Assembly: GCA_003523225.1 (NCBI GenBank)
Contig: DPGK01000029.1
Span: 135,188 to 199,187 of the forward strand
Reading direction: 5' to 3'
DNA length: 64,000 nucleotides
From: Clostridiales bacterium
GTDB lineage: Bacteria; Bacillota; Clostridia; Oscillospirales; CAG-272
The position numbers and the translations under genes are program-made. Shown here piece by piece: positions 41,744-51,028 of this stretch (position 1 is its first letter; each line of letters begins with the position of its first letter). Under the pieces are notes generated by a model, which made no database searches, was not told the origin of the DNA, and was given only the letters and a program-made list of their open reading frames with translations.

Positions 41744-42779
41744 CAGCTACAGTAAAAGCTATGCCGCGGCGGGAGTCGACATCACTGCCGGATATCGCGC
41801 CGTGGAGCTTATGAAGGCGCATATCGCGCGTACAATGACGTCGGGTGTGTGCTCGGACGTCGGTGGATTTGGCGGACTTTTTGAGCTTGACCTTGCCGGG
41901 ATCGAAAAACCGGTGCTGGTCAGTGGCACCGACGGTGTCGGCACAAAGCTGAAGCTTGCGTTTCTTCAGGACAAGCATGACACTGTCGGTATCGACTGCG
42001 TGGCAATGTGCGTAAATGACGTTATCTGCTGCGGCGCAAGACCTTTGTTTTTCCTTGATTACATCGCCTGCGGCAAAAATGTTCCCGAAAAGATCGCGGC
42101 TATCGTTGCGGGCGTCGCCGAGGGCTGTGTGCAGAGCGGAGCGGCGCTCATCGGCGGAGAGACGGCTGAAATGCCCGGGTTCTATCCGGAGGACGAATAC
42201 GACCTTGCCGGTTTTGCGGTCGGCGTGGTTGACAAGAATAAAATCCTCCGTCCCGAAACGGTAAAGGCAGGAGACGCCGTCATCGCGCTGCCCTCAAGCG
42301 GAGTGCATTCAAACGGATTTTCGCTTGTGCGCAAGGTGTTCGGAGTAGGTGAGCGCGATATCTCCGCTCCGCTTGCAGAGCTGGACGGCAGATCGGTGGG
42401 AGAGACGCTGCTCACGCCGACAAAGATCTATGTAAAGCCGATACTTGCCCTGCTTGATTCGGGGGTTTCGGTGCGTTCGATCTCACACATCACCGGCGGC
42501 GGCTTTTACGAAAATATTCCGAGAAGTCTCCCGGCGGGACTTTGCGCAAGAATTGAGCGCGCCTGCCTCAGAACTCCTCCGATATTCGACCTCATTGCAA
42601 GGACGGGCAACATTCCGGAGCGAGATATGTTCAACACCTTCAATATGGGGGTCGGAATGAGCGTTATTGTCAGCAGTCAGGACGCCGAACGTGCGGTAGA
42701 GGTCCTGCGCGGCGCAGGAGAGGAGGCCTACATCATGGGCGAAATAATCAACGGCGAAGCGGGCGTGCTTTTATGCTGA
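41736..42779 (+). CDS. purM: AIR synthetase PurM
   Basis: A 347-residue ATP-dependent cyclo-ligase converting FGAM to AIR. It has the N-terminal [19 protein letters not shown], the ATP-site strand [42 protein letters not shown] and C-terminal [15 protein letters not shown] 41736 sits after AGGAAGGG and overlaps the purF stop by eight bases; the frame upstream to 41556 is a shadow of purF. The purM stop overlaps the next gene's ATG (ATGCTGA, seven bases). Confidence 0.95.
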   Translation: MNNSYSKSYAAAGVDITAGYRAVELMKAHIARTMTSGVCSDVGGFGGLFELDLAGIEKPVLVSGTDGVGTKLKLAFLQDKHDTVGIDCVAMCVNDVICCGARPLFFLDYIACGKNVPEKIAAIVAGVAEGCVQSGAALIGGETAEMPGFYPEDEYDLAGFAVGVVDKNKILRPETVKAGDAVIALPSSGVHSNGFSLVRKVFGVGERDISAPLAELDGRSVGETLLTPTKIYVKPILALLDSGVSVRSISHITGGGFYENIPRSLPAGLCARIERACLRTPPIFDLIARTGNIPERDMFNTFNMGVGMSVIVSSQDAERAVEVLRGAGEEAYIMGEIINGEAGVLLC

Positions 42780-43417
42780 TCCGCGAGGCGGTAAAGGGAG
42801 TGCTTGCCGGACTTTGCGTGTCGATCGGCGGCTGTGTTTTTCTTGCGTGTGACAACAAAGTCGTGGGCGCTTTTCTGTTCAGTGTGGCGCTGCTTACGAT
42901 CTGTTATTTCGGATTTTCGCTGTATACCGGAAAGATAGGGTATATTGTGGAGAGTCACTCCGGACGCGACATAGCCGCGCTCGTTTCCGGACTTGCCGGG
43001 AATCTTGCGGGTTGTGCGGCTTTCGGTCTGCTTGCCCGCGCGGGGCTGACGTCCCTTGCCGGGCGTGCAGAGGAGCTTTGCGACGCAAAGCTGACGCAGA
43101 CAGTGCCGCAGGCTCTTATACGTGCCTTTTTCTGCGGCGTCCTGATGTATGCCGCGGTATGGATATTCAAAAGCCGCGGTTCGGCAGCCGGAATTTTCGT
43201 GTGTATTCCGACATTTATTCTGAGCGGATTTGAACATTCGGTGGCAGATGCCTTTTACTTCTCGGCGGCGGCTGAATTCAGTGCGCGCAGTGCTTTGTAT
43301 GTTTTTCTCATCATCGTCGGAAATACGCTGGGCGGATGCTTCATTCCGTGTCTTGAAAAGCTGACAAGGGAGCGCGGCGGCGAGCCGAAAGCTCAAAAAA
43401 AGCCTCAAAACCGTTGA
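42773..43417 (+). CDS. Formate/nitrite transporter (FNT) family channel
   Basis: A 214-residue membrane protein with six hydrophobic helices and no signal peptide, short for the family (typically 250-290). [20 protein letters not shown] and [13 protein letters not shown] correspond to the FNT helix 1 and omega-loop region, and AGNLAGC to the central pore helix (ANFVGA-like). The gene is embedded between purM and purN, overlapping purM by seven bases. Since PurN, AICAR transformylase and Fhs downstream all depend on one-carbon units from formate, the inference is a formate channel feeding or balancing purine synthesis. Nitrite or another monovalent anion cannot be excluded. Confidence 0.88.
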   Translation: MLIREAVKGVLAGLCVSIGGCVFLACDNKVVGAFLFSVALLTICYFGFSLYTGKIGYIVESHSGRDIAALVSGLAGNLAGCAAFGLLARAGLTSLAGRAEELCDAKLTQTVPQALIRAFFCGVLMYAAVWIFKSRGSAAGIFVCIPTFILSGFEHSVADAFYFSAAAEFSARSALYVFLIIVGNTLGGCFIPCLEKLTRERGGEPKAQKKPQNR

Positions 43418-43438
43418 AAGCTGAAAGGGGTCAAAACA

Positions 43439-44059
43439 ATGGATAAAACCAGAATTGCCGTGCTCGTTTCGGGCGGCGGCACTAACCTTCAGGCGCTGAT
43501 AGACGCCGAAAAAAGCGGAGTGCTCAAAAGCGGCGAGATCGTGCTGGTGCTTTCAAACAAGCCGGGCGCTTACGCACTGAAAAGAGCGGCTGACGCTGGG
43601 ATCAGAACGGAAACAGTCGAAAAAAAGGACTTTTCCGACCGTGCGGCTTTTGAATCGGAGATCATTTCCCGCCTTGAGCAAAGCGACGCGGAGCTGATAA
43701 TACTTGCGGGCTTTATGTGTATTCTGAGTGCGGATTTTACCGCGCGATATCCCAAAAGAATCATTAACGTACACCCATCCCTTATTCCGTCCTTCTGCGG
43801 AGAGGGATTTTACGGTCTGCGCGTGCATGAGGCGGCGCTTGAGCGCGGAGTCAGAGTGACGGGCGCAACCGTGCATTATGTCAATGAAATAACCGACGGC
43901 GGGGAGATCATATTGCAAAAAGCAGTTGAAGTAAAGGAAGGGGACACCCCCGAGATACTCCAGCGCCGTGTGATGGAGGAAGCCGAGTGGCTTCTGCTCC
44001 CGCGCGCCGCCGAGCTTGTCTCACAAAGAATAATCAGGGAAAAGGAAGTATTGGCATGA
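43439..44059 (+). CDS. purN: GAR formyltransferase PurN
   Basis: A 206-residue 10-formyl-THF-dependent GAR transformylase. The N-terminus IAVLVSGGGTNLQALIDA binds the substrate. The catalytic region has AGFMCILS, then NVHPSLIPSFCG, with the HPSLLP-type motif and GATVHYVNEITDGGEII further on. Full length. The ATGA at its end overlaps the purO start by four bases. It consumes 10-formyl-THF, which Fhs makes at the end of the same operon. Confidence 0.95.
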   Translation: MDKTRIAVLVSGGGTNLQALIDAEKSGVLKSGEIVLVLSNKPGAYALKRAADAGIRTETVEKKDFSDRAAFESEIISRLEQSDAELIILAGFMCILSADFTARYPKRIINVHPSLIPSFCGEGFYGLRVHEAALERGVRVTGATVHYVNEITDGGEIILQKAVEVKEGDTPEILQRRVMEEAEWLLLPRAAELVSQRIIREKEVLA

Positions 44060-44787
44060 ATATCTACGAAGTAACACCTGTAAGCGAAAGGCTTGTGGGT
44101 AATCCGTATGTCGGGCGCGGCATCATCATCGGGATGACTCCGGATGCAAAAAAAGCAGCTGTTGCCTATTTCATTATGGGCAGGAGCGAAAACAGCCGCA
44201 ACCGCGTTTTTGTACTTGAAAACGGAGAGGTGCGCACCGAGCCGTATGATCTCTCAAAGGTAGGAGATCCTTCTCTTATCATCTACCGTGCGGTGCGCTC
44301 CCACGGGAACCGGCTTATTGTCACCAACGGCGATCAGACCGATACGATCTGCGACGGTCTTACATCGGGCATCTCCTTCCGCGACGCACTGGCAAAGCGC
44401 GCCTTTGAGCCTGACGCGCCCAACTTTACTCCAAGGATCAGCGGTATGCTTACATTTGAAAACGGCGGCTTTTCATATGAGATGAGTATTCTCAAAAGCA
44501 TCGACGCCGAGGGTAGCGATTGCGCCCGCTATACCTTTGATTACCCTGCAAAGCCGGGGCTTGGACATTTCATCCATACTTATGTTACTGACGGCAACCC
44601 GCTCCCGACCTTCCAGGGCGAGCCGGAGCGCGTGGCTGTACCCGATGATATAGATGCGTTCTGCGCGGATATATGGAACAATCTTGACGCAAACAACAGA
44701 ATTTCGCTTTATGTCAGATACACAGATCTGACTGACGGAAGCATTGAGGAAAAAGTAATAAACAGAAACAAAGGAGTATCGGTGTAA
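44056..44787 (+). CDS. purO: PurO-type IMP cyclohydrolase
   Basis: A 243-residue protein of the IMP_cyclohyd family (PF07826), the fold known from archaeal PurO. Landmarks are the N-terminal ERLVGNPYVGRGIIIG, YFIMGRSENSRNRVF, and GLGHFIHTYVTDGNPLPTFQGEP further on. It would close the last ring, FAICAR to IMP. It replaces the cyclohydrolase half of bacterial PurH, which is missing here. ATG 44056 overlaps purN by four bases; an in-frame upstream extension belongs to the purN shadow. The AICAR transformylase comes next, so the two halves of PurH activity are carried by separate, unrelated proteins. Confidence 0.9.
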   Translation: MNIYEVTPVSERLVGNPYVGRGIIIGMTPDAKKAAVAYFIMGRSENSRNRVFVLENGEVRTEPYDLSKVGDPSLIIYRAVRSHGNRLIVTNGDQTDTICDGLTSGISFRDALAKRAFEPDAPNFTPRISGMLTFENGGFSYEMSILKSIDAEGSDCARYTFDYPAKPGLGHFIHTYVTDGNPLPTFQGEPERVAVPDDIDAFCADIWNNLDANNRISLYVRYTDLTDGSIEEKVINRNKGVSV

Positions 44788-44852
44788 AGAGGCAGGTCCT
44801 GTTTTACACTGCTGTTTGCGCCGAAGCTCAAACAGCCCGGAAAGGTATAATA

Positions 44853-46034
44853 ATGAAAGAATTTGAACTGAAATACGGATGCAACCCCAATCAGAAGCCC
44901 GCTCGCATTTATATGGAAAACGGAGAGCTTCCGATAAAAATACTCAACGGCAAGCCGGGGTATATAAATTTCCTTGACGCGCTGAATTCATGGCAGCTTG
45001 TAAAGGAGCTTAAGGCGGCTCTCGGACTGCCCGCCGCCGCTTCCTTCAAGCATGTAAGCCCCACCTCGGCGGCGGTGGGAACTCCTCTTTCCGACAAGCT
45101 CAAAAGAGCCTGCTTTGCGGATGACATTCCGGGACTTGACAAGTCCCCAATCGCCTGCGCATATGCGCGCGCCAGAGGCACGGACCGTATGTGCTCTTTC
45201 GGAGACTGGGCGGCGCTTTCAGACGTCTGCGACGTTACTACAGCCCTTATGCTGAAGCGCGAGGTCTCGGACGGGATAATCGCACCCGGATACGAGCCTG
45301 AAGCGCTCGAAATTCTTAAAACCAAGAGGCGCGGCACATACAATATTGTCGAGATAGACCTGGACTATGTTCCCGACCCGATCGAAAGAAAGCAGGTCTT
45401 CGGGATCACCTTTGAACAGGGCAGAAACAATTTTGAGATAAACGAAGCGTTGCTTTCAAACGTCGTTACCGCCAATAAAGCCCTGAGCGATGAGGCAAAA
45501 CGAGACCTTATCATTTCGCTCATTACGCTTAAATACACACAGTCCAATTCGGTCTGCTTTGCCTACGACGGTCAGGCGATAGGCGTCGGAGCCGGTCAGC
45601 AGTCAAGAATACACTGCACCCGTCTTGCGGGAGGCAAGGCTGACACATGGTTTTTGCGTCAGCATGAGAAGGTGCTGGATCTGCCCTTCCTGCCGACGCT
45701 CGGACGTGCTGACAGAGACAATGTTATCGACGGATATATCAATAAAAACGAAGAGGATGTCTGCGCCGACGGCGTATGGCAGAGATATTTCAGCTTCCGC
45801 CCCGAACCGCTGAGCGACGCTGAGGCGAGGGAGTATATAGCTTCGATAAGCGGCGTTTCAATTGGCTCCGACGCCTTCTTCCCGTTCGGCGACAATATCG
45901 AGCGCGCCCACCTCAGCGGTGTTTCCTACATTGCCCAGCCCGGAGGTTCGATACGCGACGATCAGGTCATTGAGGTGTGCGATAAGTACGGAATTGCAAT
46001 GGCGTTTACCGGAATGAGACTTTTCCATCATTAA
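44853..46034 (+). CDS. purH: Stand-alone AICAR formyltransferase (PurH C-terminal domain type)
   Basis: A 393-residue AICAR transformylase lacking the N-terminal MGS-like IMP cyclohydrolase domain of ordinary PurH (about 500-520 residues). It starts with FELKYGCNPNQKPARIY and has the catalytic Lys-His pair in ASFKHVSPTSAAVG, then RGTDRMCSFGDWAALSD, SNSVCFAYDGQAIGVGAGQQSRIHCT (parts) and C-terminal GDNIERAHLSGVSYIAQPGGS. It transfers a formyl group from 10-formyl-THF to AICAR. GGAAAGG precedes ATG 44853 after a 65-base gap. It is paired with the PurO-type gene directly upstream. Confidence 0.94.
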   Translation: MKEFELKYGCNPNQKPARIYMENGELPIKILNGKPGYINFLDALNSWQLVKELKAALGLPAAASFKHVSPTSAAVGTPLSDKLKRACFADDIPGLDKSPIACAYARARGTDRMCSFGDWAALSDVCDVTTALMLKREVSDGIIAPGYEPEALEILKTKRRGTYNIVEIDLDYVPDPIERKQVFGITFEQGRNNFEINEALLSNVVTANKALSDEAKRDLIISLITLKYTQSNSVCFAYDGQAIGVGAGQQSRIHCTRLAGGKADTWFLRQHEKVLDLPFLPTLGRADRDNVIDGYINKNEEDVCADGVWQRYFSFRPEPLSDAEAREYIASISGVSIGSDAFFPFGDNIERAHLSGVSYIAQPGGSIRDDQVIEVCDKYGIAMAFTGMRLFHH

Positions 46035-46046
46035 GGAGATATCGGG

Positions 46047-47318
46047 ATGAGGATTCTTGTTGTAGGCGGCGGAGGGCGTGAGCACGCAATAATAAAAAAA
46101 CTCCGTGAGAACCCCTGTGTTGATGAAATATATGCCCTGCCGGGTAACGGCGGCATCGCGGAATGCGCCGTCTGTGTGCCTGTCGGGGCAAAGGAGATCG
46201 ACAAAATAGTTGATTTTGCCGTAAAAAACAAAATAGACTATGCGGTCGTGACTCCCGACGACCCGCTGGTGCTTGGTGCGGTCGATGCCATGAACGCTGT
46301 GGGCATTCCCTGCTTCGGACCGACAAAGGCAGCCGCGGCAATAGAGGGAAGCAAGGTATTCGCAAAAGATCTGATGAAGAAATACGGTATTCCGACTGCG
46401 GCTTACGAGGTTTTTGACACTCCCGTGGCGGCGCTGGAATACGTAAAGTGCGCGCCGCTGCCTACCGTTATCAAGGCGGACGGTCTGGCACTCGGCAAGG
46501 GCGTTATAATTGCCGAGACGCATGAGGCGGCTGAGGACGCTGTGCGCTCAATGATGGAGGACAGGGTATTCGGTGAAAGCGGAAGCCGGGTGGTCGTTGA
46601 GGAATTTCTGAGCGGTCCGGAGGTCTCGGTGCTTGCCTTTACCGACGGAAAAACCGTTGTTCCGATGGTGTCGTCGATGGATCATAAGCGCGCCTGCGAC
46701 GGAGATATGGGTCCGAACACCGGAGGCATGGGAACGGTAGCTCCGAATCCTTATTATACTCCGGATATCGCGCGTCAGTGCATGGATGAGATCTTTATCC
46801 CCACCGTGCGCGCCATGAACGCAGAAGGACGCACCTTCCGCGGCTGTTTGTACTTCGGACTTATGCTTACCGCCGACGGACCGCGTGTGATAGAGTACAA
46901 TTGCCGCTTTGGCGACCCCGAAACTCAGGTGGTGCTTCCGCTGCTCGATAGTGACCTTCTGACCATCATGCAGGCAACGACAAACGGGACTCTCAGCGCC
47001 GACATGGTAAGGTTTTCGGACAGATCGGCTTGCTGCGTGGTCATGGCGTCAAAGGGTTATCCCGTAAAATATGAGACCGGATATGAGATCACACTTCCGG
47101 ATGCTCCCGAGGGGGAGATATATGTCGCCGGGGCAAAGCTCGAGGACGGCAGACTTAAGACCTCGGGCGGTCGCGTGCTGGGAGCAGTCGCCGTTGCAGA
47201 GTCACTTGAGAAAGCGGTTGACGGCGCGTACCGCCTTGCCGATAAAATACATTTTGAAAACGCATATTTACGCCGTGATATAGGCAGACGCGCAATTGCT
47301 GCCGGAAGGGAAAGCTGA
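46047..47318 (+). CDS. purD: GAR synthetase PurD
   Basis: A 423-residue ATP-grasp ligase joining glycine to phosphoribosylamine. The start ILVVGGGGREHAIIKKL is the family hallmark. Further motifs are IKADGLALGKGVIIAE (ATP-grasp), MGPNTGGMG and YFGLMLTADGPRVIEYNCRFGDPETQVVLP in parts. Length is normal. The ribosome site is AAGGAG, just before ATG 46047. The purD stop and the purL start share one base (TGATG). Confidence 0.96.
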   Translation: MRILVVGGGGREHAIIKKLRENPCVDEIYALPGNGGIAECAVCVPVGAKEIDKIVDFAVKNKIDYAVVTPDDPLVLGAVDAMNAVGIPCFGPTKAAAAIEGSKVFAKDLMKKYGIPTAAYEVFDTPVAALEYVKCAPLPTVIKADGLALGKGVIIAETHEAAEDAVRSMMEDRVFGESGSRVVVEEFLSGPEVSVLAFTDGKTVVPMVSSMDHKRACDGDMGPNTGGMGTVAPNPYYTPDIARQCMDEIFIPTVRAMNAEGRTFRGCLYFGLMLTADGPRVIEYNCRFGDPETQVVLPLLDSDLLTIMQATTNGTLSADMVRFSDRSACCVVMASKGYPVKYETGYEITLPDAPEGEIYVAGAKLEDGRLKTSGGRVLGAVAVAESLEKAVDGAYRLADKIHFENAYLRRDIGRRAIAAGRES

Positions 47319-50300
47319 TGGTTTACCGGATCTATACCGAAAAGAAAAAGGGACTTGACAACGAGGCGCGCGCACTGGCGTCCGACCTGCACGGGATACT
47401 TGGTATCACCTCCTTGGAGGATCTGCGGATCTTAAACCGCTATGACGTTGAAAATATCAGAAAAGAGCTGTTTGACTATGCCGTCCGCACGGTTTTTTCG
47501 GAGCCGCAGCTTGATGACGTGACCGATTCGCCGGAAATGTCCGGGGCGCGGGTCTTTGCCGTGGAGTATCTTCCGGGGCAGTTTGACCAGCGTGCCGACT
47601 CCGCCGCGCAGTGCATTCAGATACTCTCGCAGGGCGAGCGTCCTGCGGTGCGCACCGCAAAGCTGTATCTTCTTTACGGAGATCTTTCGGACGCGGAGCT
47701 TGCGGAGGTCAAAAAGTATGTTATCAACCCGGTTGAGGCGCGCGAAGCGTCGCTTGAGACTCCCGAAACGCTGACTGTCGGTTGTGAGCTTCCGACCCGT
47801 GTGGAGACTCTTGACGGCTTTATCTCACTGTCCCGCAAAGGACTTGAAGAATTCGTGAAGAAATACGGTCTGGCAATGGATATCGACGACGCCGAATTCT
47901 GCCGCGCCTATTTCAGCCGCGAAGGACGTGACCCGACAATTACCGAAATACGCATGATAGACACATATTGGTCGGATCACTGCAGACACACGACGTTCCT
48001 GACCACTGTGGACAGCGTCAGCTTTGAGGACGCGCTGCTTCAGAGGGCGTATGACGACTACATTGAGACCCGCCGGTTGCTCGGACGCACCAAGCCCGTC
48101 AACCTGATGGACATAGCCACGCTTGCTGCAAAATATCTGCGCAGCATAGGGAAGCTTTGCAAGCTGGATGAGTCGGATGAGATAAATGCCTGCACGGTAA
48201 AAATCGAAGTCGAGGCGGACGGCGAGCGTCAGCCGTGGTTGCTGCTTTTCAAGAACGAAACTCACAATCATCCTACAGAAATAGAGCCGTTTGGCGGCGC
48301 TGCCACCTGCATCGGCGGCGCTATCCGCGACCCGCTTTCAGGACGCTCATATGTCTACGGAGCTATGCGTGTGACGGGAGCGGCTGACCCAACCGTACCG
48401 GTATCCCAGACGCTTGAGGGCAAGCTGCCCCAGCGCAAGATCGTGACAACAGCCGCGGCTGGGTATTCCTCATACGGCAACCAGATAGGTCTTGCCACCG
48501 GGATCGTAGACGAGATATATCACCCCGGATATGCCGCAAAGCGCATGGAGATAGGGGCTGTGATCGCCGCCGCTCCCGCAGAAAATGTGCGGCGCGAATG
48601 CCCGTGCCCCGGAGATATCGTAATTCTTCTCGGCGGTAGGACGGGAAGAGATGGTTGCGGCGGAGCTACCGGTTCGTCAAAGTCACACACCGTTGCTTCT
48701 CTTGAGAGCTGCGGGGCTGAGGTGCAAAAGGGAAATGCACCGGAGGAGCGTAAGCTGCAAAGGCTTTTCCGTAATCCGCAGGCAGCGCGCATGATAAAGC
48801 GCTGCAACGACTTCGGCGCGGGAGGCGTTTCGGTCGCCATAGGCGAGCTGGCGGACGGACTGGATATTGATCTTAACTCCGTTCCCAAAAAATATGACGG
48901 ACTTGACGGCACAGAGCTGGCGATCTCAGAGTCACAGGAGAGAATGGCTGTGGTGGTCGCGCCCGAGGACGCCGCGGCGTTTACCGAAATTGCAGGAAAA
49001 GAAAATCTTGAAGCTACAATAGTTGCCAAGGTGACTGCCGAGCCGCGCCTTAAGATGCGTTGGAACGGCAGGACGATAGTTGACGTCAGCCGTGAGTTCC
49101 TTAATTCAAACGGCGCGGAAAAGCATATAACAATAAAGACCGCAAAACCGGGAAGCTTTGAAAATCCGATCCCTGCGGACTTTTCGGCGGGTTATTCCGT
49201 ACTGATGAGCGACCTCAACGTCTGCTCAAAGCGCGGGCTTTCCGAGCGTTTTGACTCCACCATCGGTGCCGGTACTGTGCTTATGCCCTTCGGCGGCAGA
49301 TATCAGCAGACTCCGGTGCAGGCGATGGTGCAGAAAATTTCGGTCGAAAAGGCTCATACCGATGACTGCTCCTTTATGTCATGGGGATATAATCCGTATA
49401 TAACTGAGGCAAGTCCCTACCACGGGGCATACCTTGCTGTGGTCGAGTCGGTTTCAAAGCTCATCGCATCAGGTGCTTCCTTCTGCGATGTTTATCTTAC
49501 GTTCCAGGAATACTTTGCCCGCCCCGGCAAGGATCCGGCACGTTGGGGACAGCCCATGTCCGCGCTGCTCGGCGCCTTCCGCGCTCAGAAGGAGCTTGGT
49601 GTGGCGTCAATAGGCGGCAAGGATTCAATGAGCGGCAGCTTTGAAAAGCTCGATGTCCCGCCCACGCTTGTTTCCTTCGCCGTGACCACCGGAAAGGTCG
49701 GGGAGGCTGTTTCGCAGGAGTTCAAGAATCCGGGCAGCGAGGTGATCCTCATATCGCCCGAATATGATGAAAACGGACTGCCTGTAACCTCGTCACTGCT
49801 TGAGGTGTTCAGCCGCGTCACATCTCTCCTGCACTCCGGAAAGGCAGTATCCTGCTATACTCCGTGTCTTGGCGGCGTTGCCGAGGCGGTGTTCAAAATG
49901 TGCATAGGCAACCGACTAGGCTTTGAATACGACAAGTCCTTGACCCTTGATGAGATGTTCGGCTACGCTTACGGCGGCTTCATACTGGAGCTTGCAGCCG
50001 GAGTGAGAGCGGAGGAGGGCAGACGCCTCGGACGCGTGACTGACATACCCTCGGTATCATGGCGTGGCGAAAGCCTTGAGCTTTCCGCGATGCAAAATGC
50101 GTATGAGAATAGGCTCGAGGGGGTTTACTCCTGCAATATCCCGACAGAGGGCAAAAAGATCGAAAATTATTCCTGCACGGAGCGCTCCGTTGCCGCGCCT
50201 GCCGTAAAATGCGCAAAGCCGCGTGTGCTGATCCCGGTTTTCCCCGGCACAAACTGCGAATACGATTCCGCAAAGGCGGTACGCGACGCAGGCGCGGAGG

Positions 50301-51013
50301 CGGAAATATACGTTATCAACAACCTGACGTCCGACGGGATTTCCCGCAGTGTCGAGGAATTTGCCCGATTGGTCAGAGATTCGCAGATAGTCTTTATCCC
50401 CGGCGGTTTTTCCGGAGGCGACGAGCCGGACGGTTCGGGTAAATTCATCACCGCGTTCTTCCGCAGCGCCGCTGTCCGCGAGGCTGTCGGCGAGCTGCTT
50501 GACGTGCGCGGAGGGCTTATGTGCGGCATCTGCAACGGTTTTCAAGCGCTTATAAAGTTAGGACTCGTTCCGTACGGAAAAATAATCGACACCGACGCGC
50601 ATTGCCCGACGCTTACCTTCAACACGATAGGGCGTCACCAGTCTAAGATCGTGCGCACCCGCGTGACTTCGGTCAAGTCTCCGTGGCTTTCGGGCTGTGA
50701 GGTCGGGGAGATATACTCCGTTCCGATCTCCCACGGCGAGGGACGCTTTATTGCCGAGGAAAACGTTCTGCGTCAGCTTGCCGCAAACGGTCAGATCGCC
50801 ACTCAGTATGTGGATCTTGACGGAAACGCCACCGATGACATTCACTTCAATCCCAACAATTCGATGGCGGCGGTGGAGGGGATCCTCTCTCCCGACGGCA
50901 GAGTGTTCGGAAAGATGGGTCACTCAGAGCGCACGGGTGACGGACTCTATAAAAACGTACCCGGAAAGTACGACATGAAGCTGTTTGAATCAGCTGTAAA
51001 ATATTTCAGATAA
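47318..51013 (+). CDS. purL: FGAM synthase, long single-chain PurL with fused glutaminase
   Basis: A 1231-residue enzyme of the clostridial long-PurL type: a PurS-like N-terminal part, two AIRS-like synthase halves (DTYWSDHCRHTTF, ETHNHPTEIEPFGGAATCIGGAIRD in parts, then the GGRTGRDGCGGATG loop), and a C-terminal class I glutamine amidotransferase. Its catalytic triad is Cys1072 (CGICNGFQ), His1139 and Glu1141 (SHGEGRF). It makes FGAM from FGAR and glutamine and so replaces separate PurS, PurQ and PurL proteins, none of which is seen. ATG 47318 overlaps the purD stop by one base. Confidence 0.96.
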   Translation: MVYRIYTEKKKGLDNEARALASDLHGILGITSLEDLRILNRYDVENIRKELFDYAVRTVFSEPQLDDVTDSPEMSGARVFAVEYLPGQFDQRADSAAQCIQILSQGERPAVRTAKLYLLYGDLSDAELAEVKKYVINPVEAREASLETPETLTVGCELPTRVETLDGFISLSRKGLEEFVKKYGLAMDIDDAEFCRAYFSREGRDPTITEIRMIDTYWSDHCRHTTFLTTVDSVSFEDALLQRAYDDYIETRRLLGRTKPVNLMDIATLAAKYLRSIGKLCKLDESDEINACTVKIEVEADGERQPWLLLFKNETHNHPTEIEPFGGAATCIGGAIRDPLSGRSYVYGAMRVTGAADPTVPVSQTLEGKLPQRKIVTTAAAGYSSYGNQIGLATGIVDEIYHPGYAAKRMEIGAVIAAAPAENVRRECPCPGDIVILLGGRTGRDGCGGATGSSKSHTVASLESCGAEVQKGNAPEERKLQRLFRNPQAARMIKRCNDFGAGGVSVAIGELADGLDIDLNSVPKKYDGLDGTELAISESQERMAVVVAPEDAAAFTEIAGKENLEATIVAKVTAEPRLKMRWNGRTIVDVSREFLNSNGAEKHITIKTAKPGSFENPIPADFSAGYSVLMSDLNVCSKRGLSERFDSTIGAGTVLMPFGGRYQQTPVQAMVQKISVEKAHTDDCSFMSWGYNPYITEASPYHGAYLAVVESVSKLIASGASFCDVYLTFQEYFARPGKDPARWGQPMSALLGAFRAQKELGVASIGGKDSMSGSFEKLDVPPTLVSFAVTTGKVGEAVSQEFKNPGSEVILISPEYDENGLPVTSSLLEVFSRVTSLLHSGKAVSCYTPCLGGVAEAVFKMCIGNRLGFEYDKSLTLDEMFGYAYGGFILELAAGVRAEEGRRLGRVTDIPSVSWRGESLELSAMQNAYENRLEGVYSCNIPTEGKKIENYSCTERSVAAPAVKCAKPRVLIPVFPGTNCEYDSAKAVRDAGAEAEIYVINNLTSDGISRSVEEFARLVRDSQIVFIPGGFSGGDEPDGSGKFITAFFRSAAVREAVGELLDVRGGLMCGICNGFQALIKLGLVPYGKIIDTDAHCPTLTFNTIGRHQSKIVRTRVTSVKSPWLSGCEVGEIYSVPISHGEGRFIAEENVLRQLAANGQIATQYVDLDGNATDDIHFNPNNSMAAVEGILSPDGRVFGKMGHSERTGDGLYKNVPGKYDMKLFESAVKYFR

Positions 51014-51028
51014 GATCGGAGGAACAAC

